From: Pseudomonas sp. efr-133-TYG-5
GTDB taxonomy: Bacteria; Pseudomonadota; Gammaproteobacteria; Pseudomonadales; Pseudomonadaceae
Assembly (NCBI RefSeq): GCF_030209175.1
Contig: NZ_JARVSM010000001.1
Location: forward strand, 1,054,001-1,118,000
Reading direction: 5' to 3'
DNA: 64,000 bases
In this document: positions 20,350-28,429 of the stretch, in pieces
How positions within the stretch are numbered: position 1 is the first letter of the stretch
Layout of the letters: each line of letters begins with the position of its first letter
Translations under genes and position numbers: made by a program
The notes under the pieces: generated by a model
Seen by the model: only the letters and a program-made list of their open reading frames with translations
The model's database searches: none
What the model was told of the DNA's origin: nothing

Positions 20350-20381
20350 ACTCGATACTGGTTATGCGTACAGTATCGAGT
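20350..20381 (-). promoter_or_regulatory. LexA-like (SOS box) palindrome before the radical-SAM repair operon
   Basis: ACTCGATACTG (20350-20360) and CAGTATCGAGT (20371-20381) are perfect 11-bp inverted arms with a 10-base spacer. The core read toward the gene is CTGTACGCATAACCAG (20373-20358), matching the LexA consensus CTGT-N8-ACAG except for one base of the second half (CCAG). It ends 7 bases before the ATG at 20342, an expected operator location. Confidence 0.6.
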
Positions 20382-20420
20382 CTGGTGGCCTGGCACAAGG
20401 TGCAAAGCAGGTTCCAGCGA

Positions 20421-21362
20421 TCAGCCGCTGCGCAGTTCGACGGTCAGGTGCGACAACTCATGCAGCGGTGCCAGGCGTTCGCGGATCGTCTGCGCGCTGA
20501 CTCCGTCAGCCGCCACCACGCTGACAATCGCCGCCCGTGCCTGCGGGCCGACCTGCCACACGTGCAAGTCACTGATGCGCACGTCGCCGGGGGTTTCCAG
20601 GCGTGCGCGGATCTGCGCCGCCAGCGGTTCGTCGGTGGCGTCGAGCAGCACCGCGGCGCTGTCGCGCATCAGGTTGTAGGCCCATTTGCCGATGACCATC
20701 GCACCGACGATGCCCATCACCGGGTCCAGCCACACCCAGCCCAGGTAGCGCCCGGCGAGCAGCGCAGCAATGGCCAGCACCGAAGTCAGGGCATCGGCCA
20801 GCACATGCACATAGGCTGAACGCAGGTTGTTGTCGTGATGGTGATGAGCGTCGTGGCCATGCGCGTGGTCATGGTCATGATGATGGCCATGGTCGTGCCC
20901 GTGATGGCCCATCAGCAGAAAGGCGCTGAGCAGATTCACCGCCAGGCCGACCACGGCAATCACCGTCGCCTCGCCGAACGCCACGCTGGTGGGCTGCAAC
21001 AGGCGCAGGATCGACTCGCCGGCAATCCCCAGCGACACCAGGCCGAGCACCATGGCCGAGGCAAATCCGGCGAGATCGCCGACCTTGCCGGTGCCGAAAC
21101 TGTAGCGGCGATTGTTTGCATTGCGCCGGGCAAAACCATAGGCAGCCGCCGCGATGCCCAATGCGCCGGCGTGGGTGGCCATGTGAAAACCGTCGGCCAG
21201 CAATGCCATGGAGCCGGTGAGGTAACCGGCGGCAATCTCGCCGATCATCATCACGAACGTCAGCGCCACCACCCACAAGGTGCGCCGGGCGTTCTCGTCG
21301 TGGGAGGCGCCGAGAAACTGGTGATCGTGGCTGAAGTGGTCAGCCTTCGGTGTCAGGGTCAT
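20421..21362 (-). CDS. dmeF: Cation diffusion facilitator, Co/Ni(/Zn) efflux (DmeF-like)
   Basis: A 313-residue CDF-family inner membrane exporter with six hydrophobic segments. Between segments 4 and 5 it has a loop with a dense histidine run (GHHGHDHGHHHDHDHAHGHDAHHHH). Metal-site motifs HMATHAG and HVLADALTSV (HxxxD) are present, and the cytoplasmic C-terminal domain carries VRISDLHVWQVGP. The start at 21362 follows GGAATA-rich sequence and the gene lies 11 bases after the RcnR/DmeR-type regulator gene. That pairing and the His-rich loop favour cobalt/nickel over zinc, but the metal is inferred. Confidence 0.88.
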   Translation of the reverse strand: MTLTPKADHFSHDHQFLGASHDENARRTLWVVALTFVMMIGEIAAGYLTGSMALLADGFHMATHAGALGIAAAAYGFARRNANNRRYSFGTGKVGDLAGFASAMVLGLVSLGIAGESILRLLQPTSVAFGEATVIAVVGLAVNLLSAFLLMGHHGHDHGHHHDHDHAHGHDAHHHHDNNLRSAYVHVLADALTSVLAIAALLAGRYLGWVWLDPVMGIVGAMVIGKWAYNLMRDSAAVLLDATDEPLAAQIRARLETPGDVRISDLHVWQVGPQARAAIVSVVAADGVSAQTIRERLAPLHELSHLTVELRSG

Positions 21363-21373
21363 GGTGGCGCGCT

Positions 21374-21649
21374 CTACTTGGAATAACGACGGATGGCTTG
21401 CAGCAACTCTTCCACGCCCTGGGCGCGCGCTTCGTCGCTGAGCCCCGGACGGGCGACGTGTTCGCGGGCGTGGGCATCGATGAACTGGTCCATCAGGCCA
21501 TTGACCGCTCCGCGAATCGCCGCGACCAGATGCAGCGTCTTGGCACACTCGGCATCGCCTTCGAGCGCCTTTTCCACGGCCTGCACCTGCCCGGCTATGC
21601 GCCGCACGCGGTTGAGCAGATCTTCCTTGTGTTCATGAATGTGCGACAT
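21374..21649 (-). CDS. dmeR: Nickel/cobalt-responsive repressor of the CsoR/RcnR family (DmeR-like)
   Basis: A 91-residue all-helical repressor. His3, Cys35, His60 and His64 occupy the same positions as the Ni/Co ligands of RcnR (MSHIHEH..., EGDAECAK, DAHAREH), and AAIRGAVNGLM matches the RcnR core. A formaldehyde sensor of the FrmR type is less likely because of the metal-ligand set and the adjacent CDF exporter. The start at 21649 gives the RcnR-like MSH N-terminus that is required for metal binding. Confidence 0.85.
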   Translation of the reverse strand: MSHIHEHKEDLLNRVRRIAGQVQAVEKALEGDAECAKTLHLVAAIRGAVNGLMDQFIDAHAREHVARPGLSDEARAQGVEELLQAIRRYSK

Positions 21650-21651
21650 AC

Positions 21652-21673
21652 CTATACCCCCTACCCCTATATG
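21652..21673. promoter_or_regulatory. RcnR/DmeR-type operator
   Basis: CTATACCCCCTACCCCTATA is a C-tract (G-tract on the gene strand) flanked by TATA half-sites, the known operator style of RcnR and DmeR. It begins two bases upstream of the regulator start codon, so bound repressor would block the dmeR-dmeF promoter or the 5' end of the message. Confidence 0.65.
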
Positions 21674-21796
21674 CCGGACATAGTCGCTGATCGGGCCCGG
21701 TGGCACAAGTGGCGGCGCGGGTAAAAAGATCAGCGCAGATCAGGCAAGACGCAGCGCGGCCCACTGGCGCCTGCGATCCTGCCGGGTGCCATGAAT

Positions 21797-21836
21797 AAAA
21801 AACCCGCTGCGTCCGGTCACGGAGGCAGCGGGTTTT
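21797..21836 (-). terminator. Rho-independent terminator after the FKBP gene
   Basis: On the minus strand AACCCGCTGC and GCAGCGGGTT form a 10-bp stem around a 14-base loop, followed by TTTTTATT. It lies about 22 bases beyond the FKBP stop codon. Confidence 0.85.
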
Positions 21837-21858
21837 GGCGATCCTGAGGACGCTTGCT

Positions 21859-22197
21859 TCAATCGTCGCGCGTCAGCACTTCCAGCAACTCGATCTCGAA
21901 CACAAGGTTCGAGTGCGGCGGGATCTTGCCCATCGTCCGCTCGCCGTAACCCAGGTGCGCCGGCACGTGCAGTCTGCGCTTGCCGCCGACGCGCATGCCC
22001 ATCAGGCCCTGGTCCCAGCCCTTGATGACACGGCCGCTGCCGATCACGCACTGGAACGGTTTGCCGCGACTCCAGGAAGAATCGAACTCGGTGCCGTCCT
22101 CCAGCCATCCGGTGTATTGGGTGGTGATCAGCGCGCCTTTGACGGCGGCTTTGCCGTCACCTGCTTGCAGGTCGATGATTTGCAGTTCGTCGGTCAT
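21859..22197 (-). CDS. FKBP-type peptidyl-prolyl cis-trans isomerase
   Basis: A 112-residue single-domain FKBP. The conserved pocket residues are visible: YTGWLEDGTEFDSSWSRGKPFQCVIG, VIKGWDQGLMGMRVGGKRRLHVPAHLGYGE and IPPHSNLVFEIELL. It has no signal peptide, so it is cytoplasmic. It accelerates proline isomerisation in folding. It is a single-gene unit with its own terminator and is divergent from the protealysin-like protease gene. Confidence 0.92.
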   Translation of the reverse strand: MTDELQIIDLQAGDGKAAVKGALITTQYTGWLEDGTEFDSSWSRGKPFQCVIGSGRVIKGWDQGLMGMRVGGKRRLHVPAHLGYGERTMGKIPPHSNLVFEIELLEVLTRDD

Positions 22198-22339
22198 GTT
22201 CTTAACTCGTTAACGTTGGCCCGGTCGGGGCGCGGGCGCAGGTTTTCGCAGAAACCGTCGCCAATGGCAATGCATGGAACGGAAACTCTCGCCGCTGCTC
22301 ACATGTTTATCGACATCGCATTCAGCCAGGGAAGCTCAG

Positions 22340-23404
22340 ATGACCGACTCACGACCGCTGCGCAGTTTCATTCCACCGTACATCCTCAATCGAATCATTG
22401 CCCATGGTTCCGAGCCGCAGCGCAGTGCGGCGATGCTCACCCTCAATCATGTGCGCAGCCTGTTGCCCAACCCCGGCCAACCCGTGCGCGGCCCGGCCCA
22501 GGCGCTCCTGCCGACGCGGGGCAAGCCCGGCCTGGCCCAGCGCAGCGTGTATGACGCGCAGAACAAGATGTTGCTGCCGGGGATGGCGGTGCGCCTTGAA
22601 GGCCAGGCGGCGTCGGGCGATCCGGCGGTCGACGAAGCCTATGACGCGCTGGGCGCCAGCTATGATTTCTTCTGGAAGGTGCTCGGGCGCGATTCCATCG
22701 ACAATCAGGGTTTTGCCCTGATCGGCAGCGTGCATTATGGCCAGGGCTACGAAAATGCCTTCTGGAATGGCGCGCAGATGGTGTTCGGCGACGGTGACGG
22801 CGAGATTTTCCAGCGTTTCACCCGCTCGCTGGATGTGATCGCTCACGAACTGGCTCACGGCGTGACCGAGAGCGAAGCCGGGCTGATCTATTCCAACCAG
22901 TCCGGCGCGCTGAATGAATCGCTGTCGGATGTGTTCGGCGTACTGACCAAGCAGTATGCCCTCAGCCACACGGTCGAGCAGGCCGACTGGCTGATTGGCG
23001 CCGACCTGCTCACACCGAAGATCAAGGGCAAGGGCCTGCGCTCGATGTCGCATCCGGGCACCGCGTACGACGATCCGTTGCTGGGCAAGGATCCGCAGCC
23101 CGAGCACATGCGCAAGTTCGTCATCACCACGGAAGACAATGGCGGCGTGCACATCAATTCCGGGATTCCCAACCGCGCGTTCTATCTGGCGGCCCGGGCC
23201 CTGGGCGGATTTGCCTGGGAAAAGGCCGGGCGCATCTGGTACGACACGCTGTGCGACAAGCGCCTGAGCGCGGATGCAACGTTCGACGCTTTTGCCCGGT
23301 TGACCGTCGACCACGCGGGCAAACGCTTCGGCGCTAGAGAAGTCAGCGCGGTGCAGCAGGGCTGGGCCCAGGTCGGTATCGAATTATCCGTGGAGGTTGT
23401 ATGA
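22340..23404 (+). CDS. Protealysin-like M4 metallopeptidase
   Basis: A 354-residue thermolysin-family zinc protease. Zinc ligands and base are in HELAHGVTE (His169, Glu170, His173) and NESLSD (Glu193); GGVHINSGIPNRAFY carries the conserved active-site histidine region. There is no signal peptide and only a short N-terminal propeptide of about 50 residues with the FIPPYIL motif, the layout of intracellular protealysin. The ATG at 22340 is preceded by AGGGAAG. The next gene, overlapping by four bases, encodes an emfourin-like inhibitor, as in the Serratia protealysin operon. Confidence 0.9.
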   Translation: MTDSRPLRSFIPPYILNRIIAHGSEPQRSAAMLTLNHVRSLLPNPGQPVRGPAQALLPTRGKPGLAQRSVYDAQNKMLLPGMAVRLEGQAASGDPAVDEAYDALGASYDFFWKVLGRDSIDNQGFALIGSVHYGQGYENAFWNGAQMVFGDGDGEIFQRFTRSLDVIAHELAHGVTESEAGLIYSNQSGALNESLSDVFGVLTKQYALSHTVEQADWLIGADLLTPKIKGKGLRSMSHPGTAYDDPLLGKDPQPEHMRKFVITTEDNGGVHINSGIPNRAFYLAARALGGFAWEKAGRIWYDTLCDKRLSADATFDAFARLTVDHAGKRFGAREVSAVQQGWAQVGIELSVEVV

Positions 23405-23712
23405 AAAATCTGCCCGATCTGGGCGACGATTCCGTGGTGCGCGTGTCCCGTCAGGGTGGCGTGGCGGCGATTCACAGCCTCAGTCGCCCGCGGGAAATTG
23501 AATTTGCCCAATGCGATATCAGCCAGCGTACGCGCATCTGTTCGGTACTGGAGGGCTGCCTGCCGCTCGACAGTGGCGAATCCGGGCGGGGCGATCAGCG
23601 CTTCTATCAGATCGAGATGCGCTACAAGTCGGGCGAAATGGTGCTGAAAGTGCCGGAAGATCAGGCACCCGGTGATCTGGTGCATCTTTGGGACAAGGGC
23701 CAATTGCCGTGA
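23401..23712 (+). CDS. Emfourin-like protealysin inhibitor
   Basis: A 103-residue acidic protein whose start overlaps the protease stop codon (ATGA). Size, position and features such as VVRVSRQGGVAAIHSLSR, a central DQRFYQIEMRY strand and LKVPEDQAPGDL fit the emfourin family, the tight-binding protein inhibitors co-encoded with protealysin-like proteases. It presumably keeps the protease inactive in the cytoplasm. Assignment rests mainly on size, motif resemblance and gene order. Confidence 0.75.
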   Translation: MKNLPDLGDDSVVRVSRQGGVAAIHSLSRPREIEFAQCDISQRTRICSVLEGCLPLDSGESGRGDQRFYQIEMRYKSGEMVLKVPEDQAPGDLVHLWDKGQLP

Positions 23713-23888
23713 ACGTTGCCATTGCACCAAGGCCGATTGCCAATACTCGATTTTCAAAGGTAGGGATGCGGCACTGGCAGTCGGGGGGCAGGTCGCTGGC
23801 TGCATCGGCCATTGCTCACGCGGTGCGCGTTTTATCGCAATGGCGCTCGGATGCAGGCAGCCGTCCATGGCCAGTGGTCGCGTGAGCG

Positions 23889-24197
23889 TTAGCGCTCCAC
23901 AGGTTTGATGTCGACGATCGTACCGTTGGTAATCATCACCATCACGTACTTGTCATTGATCTGTACCCATTGCGACTGCGGCTCGGGTTGCTTGAGACCC
24001 TTCTGCTTCCAGTTGCTGATGGCTTTTTCGCTACGCTGGTAAATGTCCGGGGCGCGGTCGTTGACTTTCAGGTCACGGTTGCCGGTCGGCGACTGGGCGA
24101 CGGGCTCGCTCGAGGTTTCGGCCGCTTGAACGATCGGGGTGATCCCGGCGATGCCGGCGACGAGGGCCAGGCTGGCGATTAGGGTCTTGTTGTTCAT
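23889..24197 (-). CDS. RcnB-like periplasmic protein
   Basis: A 102-residue exported protein with a signal peptide (SLALVAGIAGITPIVQA). The C-terminal WVQINDKYVMVMITNGTIVDIKP resembles the YVxVxxxTGxIVxI ending of RcnB-family periplasmic proteins, some of which take part in Ni/Co homeostasis. The middle is polar and low in complexity. It is not next to the dmeRF pair, which is 2.2 kb away, and no metal-binding cluster is obvious. Function is uncertain. Confidence 0.65.
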   Translation of the reverse strand: MNNKTLIASLALVAGIAGITPIVQAAETSSEPVAQSPTGNRDLKVNDRAPDIYQRSEKAISNWKQKGLKQPEPQSQWVQINDKYVMVMITNGTIVDIKPVER

Positions 24198-24368
24198 CGG
24201 TGAACCTCCATAGATTTGCGTTACCTGAACTCCGACTGCGCCGCGCCGGAATCATTCCTTGCCGTTGGCGGATTTGTCCCAGGCCAGTGCAGTGATCGCC
24301 AACCACGCTGGCCGCTGCATTTGCGCTAAGATGCCGCGCAAAATTCCACCGAGTGAAAGGACATCACC

Positions 24369-24965
24369 GTGAGCACCTACCTTGTCGTCAATCTGCTCCT
24401 GCTTGGACTCGGCGCCCTCTACGCCACGTACCTGTTCAATGCGCTGGTCGCACGCCGCAACGAAGTCCGCAATGCCTTTGCCCAGTTGGAAGTCCAGCTC
24501 AAGCGCCGCTATGACCTGATTCCCAATCTGGTGGCGATTGCCAAGGGCTACCTGGCGCACGAACGGGAAACCCTGGAAGCGGTGGTCGCCGCGCGCAATG
24601 CCGCCGTGGCCGGTCTCGCAGCGGCGCAGGCGCAGCCGGGCAATGCGCAACACATTGCGCAACTGGGTGTCGCCGACAGTGCCCTGAGCAGCGCGATGGG
24701 ACGCCTGAACCTGACATTGGAAGCCTATCCGCAACTCACCTCTTCGCAGAACATGCTGCAACTGAGCGAGGAATTGAGCAGCACCGAAAACCGCGTGAGT
24801 TTCGCCCGCCAGGCCTTCAATGACGCGGTCATGGCCTACAACACGCTCAAGCAAAGTTTCCCGGCCGTGCTGCTGGCCGCCAGTTTCGGCCATCGCGAGG
24901 ATGCCGCGCCGCTGAAATTCGCCGACACCCTGGCCATCAAGACCGCCCCCAAGGTGTCTTTCTAA
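24369..24965 (+). CDS. LemA family protein
   Basis: A 198-residue protein with one N-terminal membrane anchor (residues about 3-25) and a long helical bundle. Family hallmarks are LVARRNEVRNAFAQLEVQLKRRYDLIPNLV and LSEELSSTENRVSFARQAFNDAVMAYN. LemA proteins are widespread membrane-anchored helical proteins of unclear function, often encoded beside M48 or TPM-domain proteases. Here an M48 protease gene follows after 23 bases, so the two probably act together at the membrane. Confidence 0.9.
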   Translation: MSTYLVVNLLLLGLGALYATYLFNALVARRNEVRNAFAQLEVQLKRRYDLIPNLVAIAKGYLAHERETLEAVVAARNAAVAGLAAAQAQPGNAQHIAQLGVADSALSSAMGRLNLTLEAYPQLTSSQNMLQLSEELSSTENRVSFARQAFNDAVMAYNTLKQSFPAVLLAASFGHREDAAPLKFADTLAIKTAPKVSF

Positions 24966-24988
24966 TCCGCAAGCCCAAGGAAGGCTCG

Positions 24989-26950
24989 ATGAACTTTTTT
25001 CAACAACAGCGCCAGGCCAAGCGCCTCACGGTGCTGCTCGTCATCCTGATGTTTCTGGCGGTGCTGAGTCTGATTCTGATGACTTGCATGCTGCTCACCG
25101 TGCCGGTGTCGGACGGCGACGGCAATATCGTCATGGATCTGGAATTGAGTGCGCAGATGTTCATCGCCGTATCGGTGGTGGTGACAACTACGGTGCTGCT
25201 CGGTGGCCTGGTCAAATACGCCGAACTGCGCGGCGGCGGCAAAGTGATTGCGCGCCGTCTGGGCGGGCGGCTGATCAACCACAGCGCGCAGACGCTGGAA
25301 GAGCGCCGCCTGGTCAATGTCGCGGAAGAAATGGCCCTGGCGTCCGGCATCGCCGTGCCTTCGCTGTACCTGCTGCCGGATCTGGGCATCAATGCGTTCG
25401 CCGCGGGCTTCACCCCGCAGGACGCCGTCATCGGTGTCACCCAAGGGGCGATCACCCTGCTCTCGCGCGACGAACTGCAAGGCGTCATCGCCCACGAATT
25501 CAGCCACATCTATAACGGTGACATGCGCCTGAACACGGGCCTGGTCGCCGTGGTGCACGGCATCCTCGTGCTCGGCCTCGCGGGCAGCTTTATTCTGCGC
25601 GGCATGGAGGATGTCCGCCGCACCCCGGTCGATCGCTCGCGACCCGCGATCCTCGCGGTGATGGCGGGTACGATCCTGTGCATCGTCGGTTACTCGGGGA
25701 CGTTTTTCGGCAACCTGATCAAGGCAGCGGTCAGCCGCCAGCGCGAGTTCCTCGCCGATGCGACCGCGGTGCAATACACCCGCGACCCGCAGAGCATCGC
25801 CGGCGCGCTGAAAAAGATCGGTGGCTACGAATTGGGCTCGAGCCTCAAGGCTGCCCGCGCCGCCGAGTTCAGCCACCTGTATTTCGGTTCCGGCAGTTCC
25901 AGCTATGACCTGATGGCCACGCACCCGGACTTGAGTGAGCGCATCCGCAGAATCGACGCCAGCTGGGACGGCACCTTCGTCAAAATTGCCGCACCGCCCC
26001 AGGATTCCATGGTGGCCAGACCCGTGCTGCCGGTGGCCGATGCCTTCAGCGGCGTCCCCGAAGCAGCGACGGCCGTGCTGTATGACTTGAATGCGCTGCA
26101 GGGTGCCGTGGCGTCCATCGGCGCGCCCCACCCCGAACATCTGGCCGAAGCCCGGCGCATGCTCGAGGCGATTCCGCAAAAACTCAAGCTCGCCGCGCGC
26201 AGCACCGACAGCGCCCAGGCGCTGGTGTACGGGCTGTTGCTGTCGCGCTACGACTCGCTGTTGACACAGCAACTGGCGCTACTGGAAAGCCTCGTCGATC
26301 GCACCCTGTTCAATACCCTGCAGGCCATGCGTGAACCTCTGGCGGCGCTGAACCCCGGTCTGCGCCTGCCGCTGCTGGACCTGGCCATCCCCAGCCTGAA
26401 GCGCCTGGGCAAAAAACCGTTTGCCGCGTTGAAGCGCAACATGCAACAGCTGATCGACGCCGATAACGAAACCGAATTGCTCGAATGGACTCTGCTGCGC
26501 ATCGTCGAACGCAATGTCGAGGGCGCGCCGCCGGTGCAGTTCAAGTTCGGCCTGTTCCAGTGCGCCGAGGAACTGCTGGTGCTGTTGAACGCCCTGACCC
26601 GCGCCGGGCAGAACCAGGCGCAAGCCGCCGTGCAGGCCCTGCAGTACGCCTGGAAAGATCTGCCGTTCGAGCAACCGCAGGAGCTGCGCCCGGAGCTGGA
26701 GGATCTGCCAGGACTGGAAGCCGCGATCAAACGCCTGCGTCACCTGATGCCGGAAGAACGTCCCGCCATGCTCGCGGCAATGACCCGCTGCGTGTTGCAC
26801 GACGGGGTGATCACCGTCGCCGAAGCCGAGCTGTTCCGCGCCCTCGCGGACTTGCTCGACTGCCCCGTGCCGCCGCTGCTGGCGACCCCTCGACCGAGTG
26901 ACGAACCGGCACCAGCCGCATCGACAGCGGCAACGCTCAACGCCGTCTGA
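24989..26950 (+). CDS. M48-family membrane metalloprotease with long C-terminal region
   Basis: A 653-residue HtpX/Ste24-like zinc protease. Two N-terminal membrane segments (about 12-38 and 57-75) precede the catalytic motif HEFSH (His169, Glu170, His173); a third hydrophobic region (about 180-245) follows, with EFLADATAV providing the third ligand region. About 300 residues after the peptidase domain are helical and soluble; the end (LMPEERPAMLAAMTRCVLHD then GVITVAEAELFRALADLL) looks TerB-like. It is much longer than HtpX (about 290), so it belongs to the large LemA-linked M48 group. Cell envelope quality control is a plausible role. Confidence 0.88.
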   Translation: MNFFQQQRQAKRLTVLLVILMFLAVLSLILMTCMLLTVPVSDGDGNIVMDLELSAQMFIAVSVVVTTTVLLGGLVKYAELRGGGKVIARRLGGRLINHSAQTLEERRLVNVAEEMALASGIAVPSLYLLPDLGINAFAAGFTPQDAVIGVTQGAITLLSRDELQGVIAHEFSHIYNGDMRLNTGLVAVVHGILVLGLAGSFILRGMEDVRRTPVDRSRPAILAVMAGTILCIVGYSGTFFGNLIKAAVSRQREFLADATAVQYTRDPQSIAGALKKIGGYELGSSLKAARAAEFSHLYFGSGSSSYDLMATHPDLSERIRRIDASWDGTFVKIAAPPQDSMVARPVLPVADAFSGVPEAATAVLYDLNALQGAVASIGAPHPEHLAEARRMLEAIPQKLKLAARSTDSAQALVYGLLLSRYDSLLTQQLALLESLVDRTLFNTLQAMREPLAALNPGLRLPLLDLAIPSLKRLGKKPFAALKRNMQQLIDADNETELLEWTLLRIVERNVEGAPPVQFKFGLFQCAEELLVLLNALTRAGQNQAQAAVQALQYAWKDLPFEQPQELRPELEDLPGLEAAIKRLRHLMPEERPAMLAAMTRCVLHDGVITVAEAELFRALADLLDCPVPPLLATPRPSDEPAPAASTAATLNAV

Positions 26951-26968
26951 AGACCTTCTGGCAACACA

Positions 26969-26992
26969 CGCAGGGCATTGATCCGCCCTGCG
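26969..26992 (+). terminator. Possible terminator hairpin after the M48 gene
   Basis: CGCAGGGC (26969-26976) and GCCCTGCG (26985-26992) form an 8-bp stem with an 8-base loop, 18 bases after the stop codon. There is no T-tract after it, so termination efficiency is doubtful. Confidence 0.4.
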
Positions 26993-27113
26993 CATCAATG
27001 CATGCCAACTATGCAATTAACAGATCGATCACCTTGCGCCACTATCCGCCTCAATAAAAACCGTGCGCCGCCCTCCCGTCGCGCACGTCATAAAAGCGGT
27101 GGAGTACTTTTCT

Positions 27114-28418
27114 ATGACAGCCTCATCCCAACGCCCCCTGACCTCCGGTCGCGCGCGGGCCAGTGCGATCTTCCGGGTCACCTCGGGCAACTTCCTCGAA
27201 CAATTCGACTTCTTCCTGTTTGGTTTCTACGCCACGCAGATCGCGGCGGTGTTCTTCCCGGCGAGCAGTGAGTTCGCGTCCCTGATGATGACCTTCGCCG
27301 TGTTCGGCGCCGGTTTCCTGATGCGCCCACTGGGCGCCATCGTGCTCGGTGCCTACATCGACGACGTCGGCCGGCGCAAAGGCCTGATCGTCACGTTGTC
27401 GATCATGGCCAGCGGCACGATCCTGATTGTGCTGGTGCCCGGTTACGAAACCATCGGCCTGTTTGCCCCGGCGCTGGTGTTGATCGGCCGGCTGTTGCAA
27501 GGCTTCTCGGCCGGTGCGGAGCTGGGCGGTGTGTCGGTGTATCTGGCCGAGATCGCCACCCCGGGCCGCAAGGGTTTCTTCACCGCCTGGCAGTCGGCCA
27601 GCCAACAAGTGGCAATCATTGTCGCCGCGGCGCTGGGCTATGCCTTGAACCAATGGATGGCGCCGGACGCGGTCGCGGCGTGGGGCTGGCGGATTCCGTT
27701 CTTCGTCGGCTGCATGATCGTGCCGTTCATTTTCGTGCTGCGGCGCAACCTGGCGGAAACCGAAGAATTCGCGGCGCGCAAACATCGCCCGAGCATGGCT
27801 GAAGTGTTCCGTACCCTGGGCCAGAACTGGGGCGTGGTGCTCGGCGGCATGCTGATGGTCGCCCTGACCACCACGGCGTTCTACCTGATCACCGTATACG
27901 CGCCGACCTTCGGTAAAACCGTGCTGCACCTGAGCACCGCGGATGCGTTGCTGGTGACTCTGCTGGTAGGCGTGTCGAACTTCTTCTGGCTGCCGATCGG
28001 CGGCGCGCTGTCGGATCGCATTGGCCGCCGGCCGGTGCTGATTGCCATGGCGCTGCTGGCGCTGGCCACCACTTACCCGGCGCTGTCGTACCTGGTCCAG
28101 GCACCGAGTTTCAGTCACATGTTGCTGTCGCTGCTGTGGCTGTCGTTCATCTATGGCATGTACAACGGCGCGATGATTCCGGCGCTGACGGAAATCATGC
28201 CGGTGCAAGTGCGCGTGGCCGGGTTCTCCCTGGCCTACAGCCTGGCTACTGCGATTTTCGGCGGCTTCACGCCGGCGATGTCGACCTTCCTGATCCAGTA
28301 CACCGGCGACAAGGCGGCTCCGGGTTACTGGATGAGCATCGGCGCACTCTGCGCGCTGTGCGCCACTCTTTATCTGTATCGCCGTGCCGGCGGTCGTCTG
28401 CAACCCGCCGCAGCCTGA
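27114..28418 (+). CDS. MFS transporter, citrate/tricarballylate:H+ symporter type
   Basis: A 434-residue 12-segment major facilitator of the metabolite:H+ symporter family. [15 protein letters not shown] (the charged first-helix signature), [12 protein letters not shown] (loop 2-3), [35 protein letters not shown] and DRIGRRPVL (loop 8-9) are visible. The start at 27114 follows GGTGGAG. It resembles citrate or tricarballylate carriers, with a LysR regulator close by, but the neighbouring gene encodes a molybdate-type binding protein and not catabolic enzymes, so the substrate remains open. Confidence 0.85.
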   Translation: MTASSQRPLTSGRARASAIFRVTSGNFLEQFDFFLFGFYATQIAAVFFPASSEFASLMMTFAVFGAGFLMRPLGAIVLGAYIDDVGRRKGLIVTLSIMASGTILIVLVPGYETIGLFAPALVLIGRLLQGFSAGAELGGVSVYLAEIATPGRKGFFTAWQSASQQVAIIVAAALGYALNQWMAPDAVAAWGWRIPFFVGCMIVPFIFVLRRNLAETEEFAARKHRPSMAEVFRTLGQNWGVVLGGMLMVALTTTAFYLITVYAPTFGKTVLHLSTADALLVTLLVGVSNFFWLPIGGALSDRIGRRPVLIAMALLALATTYPALSYLVQAPSFSHMLLSLLWLSFIYGMYNGAMIPALTEIMPVQVRVAGFSLAYSLATAIFGGFTPAMSTFLIQYTGDKAAPGYWMSIGALCALCATLYLYRRAGGRLQPAAA

Positions 28419-28429
28419 GGAAATCCCCC

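Noticed and set aside
23713..23888. Small open frames between the emfourin and RcnB-like genes
   Set aside because: No start with a ribosome site and no similarity to known proteins; most likely spacer.
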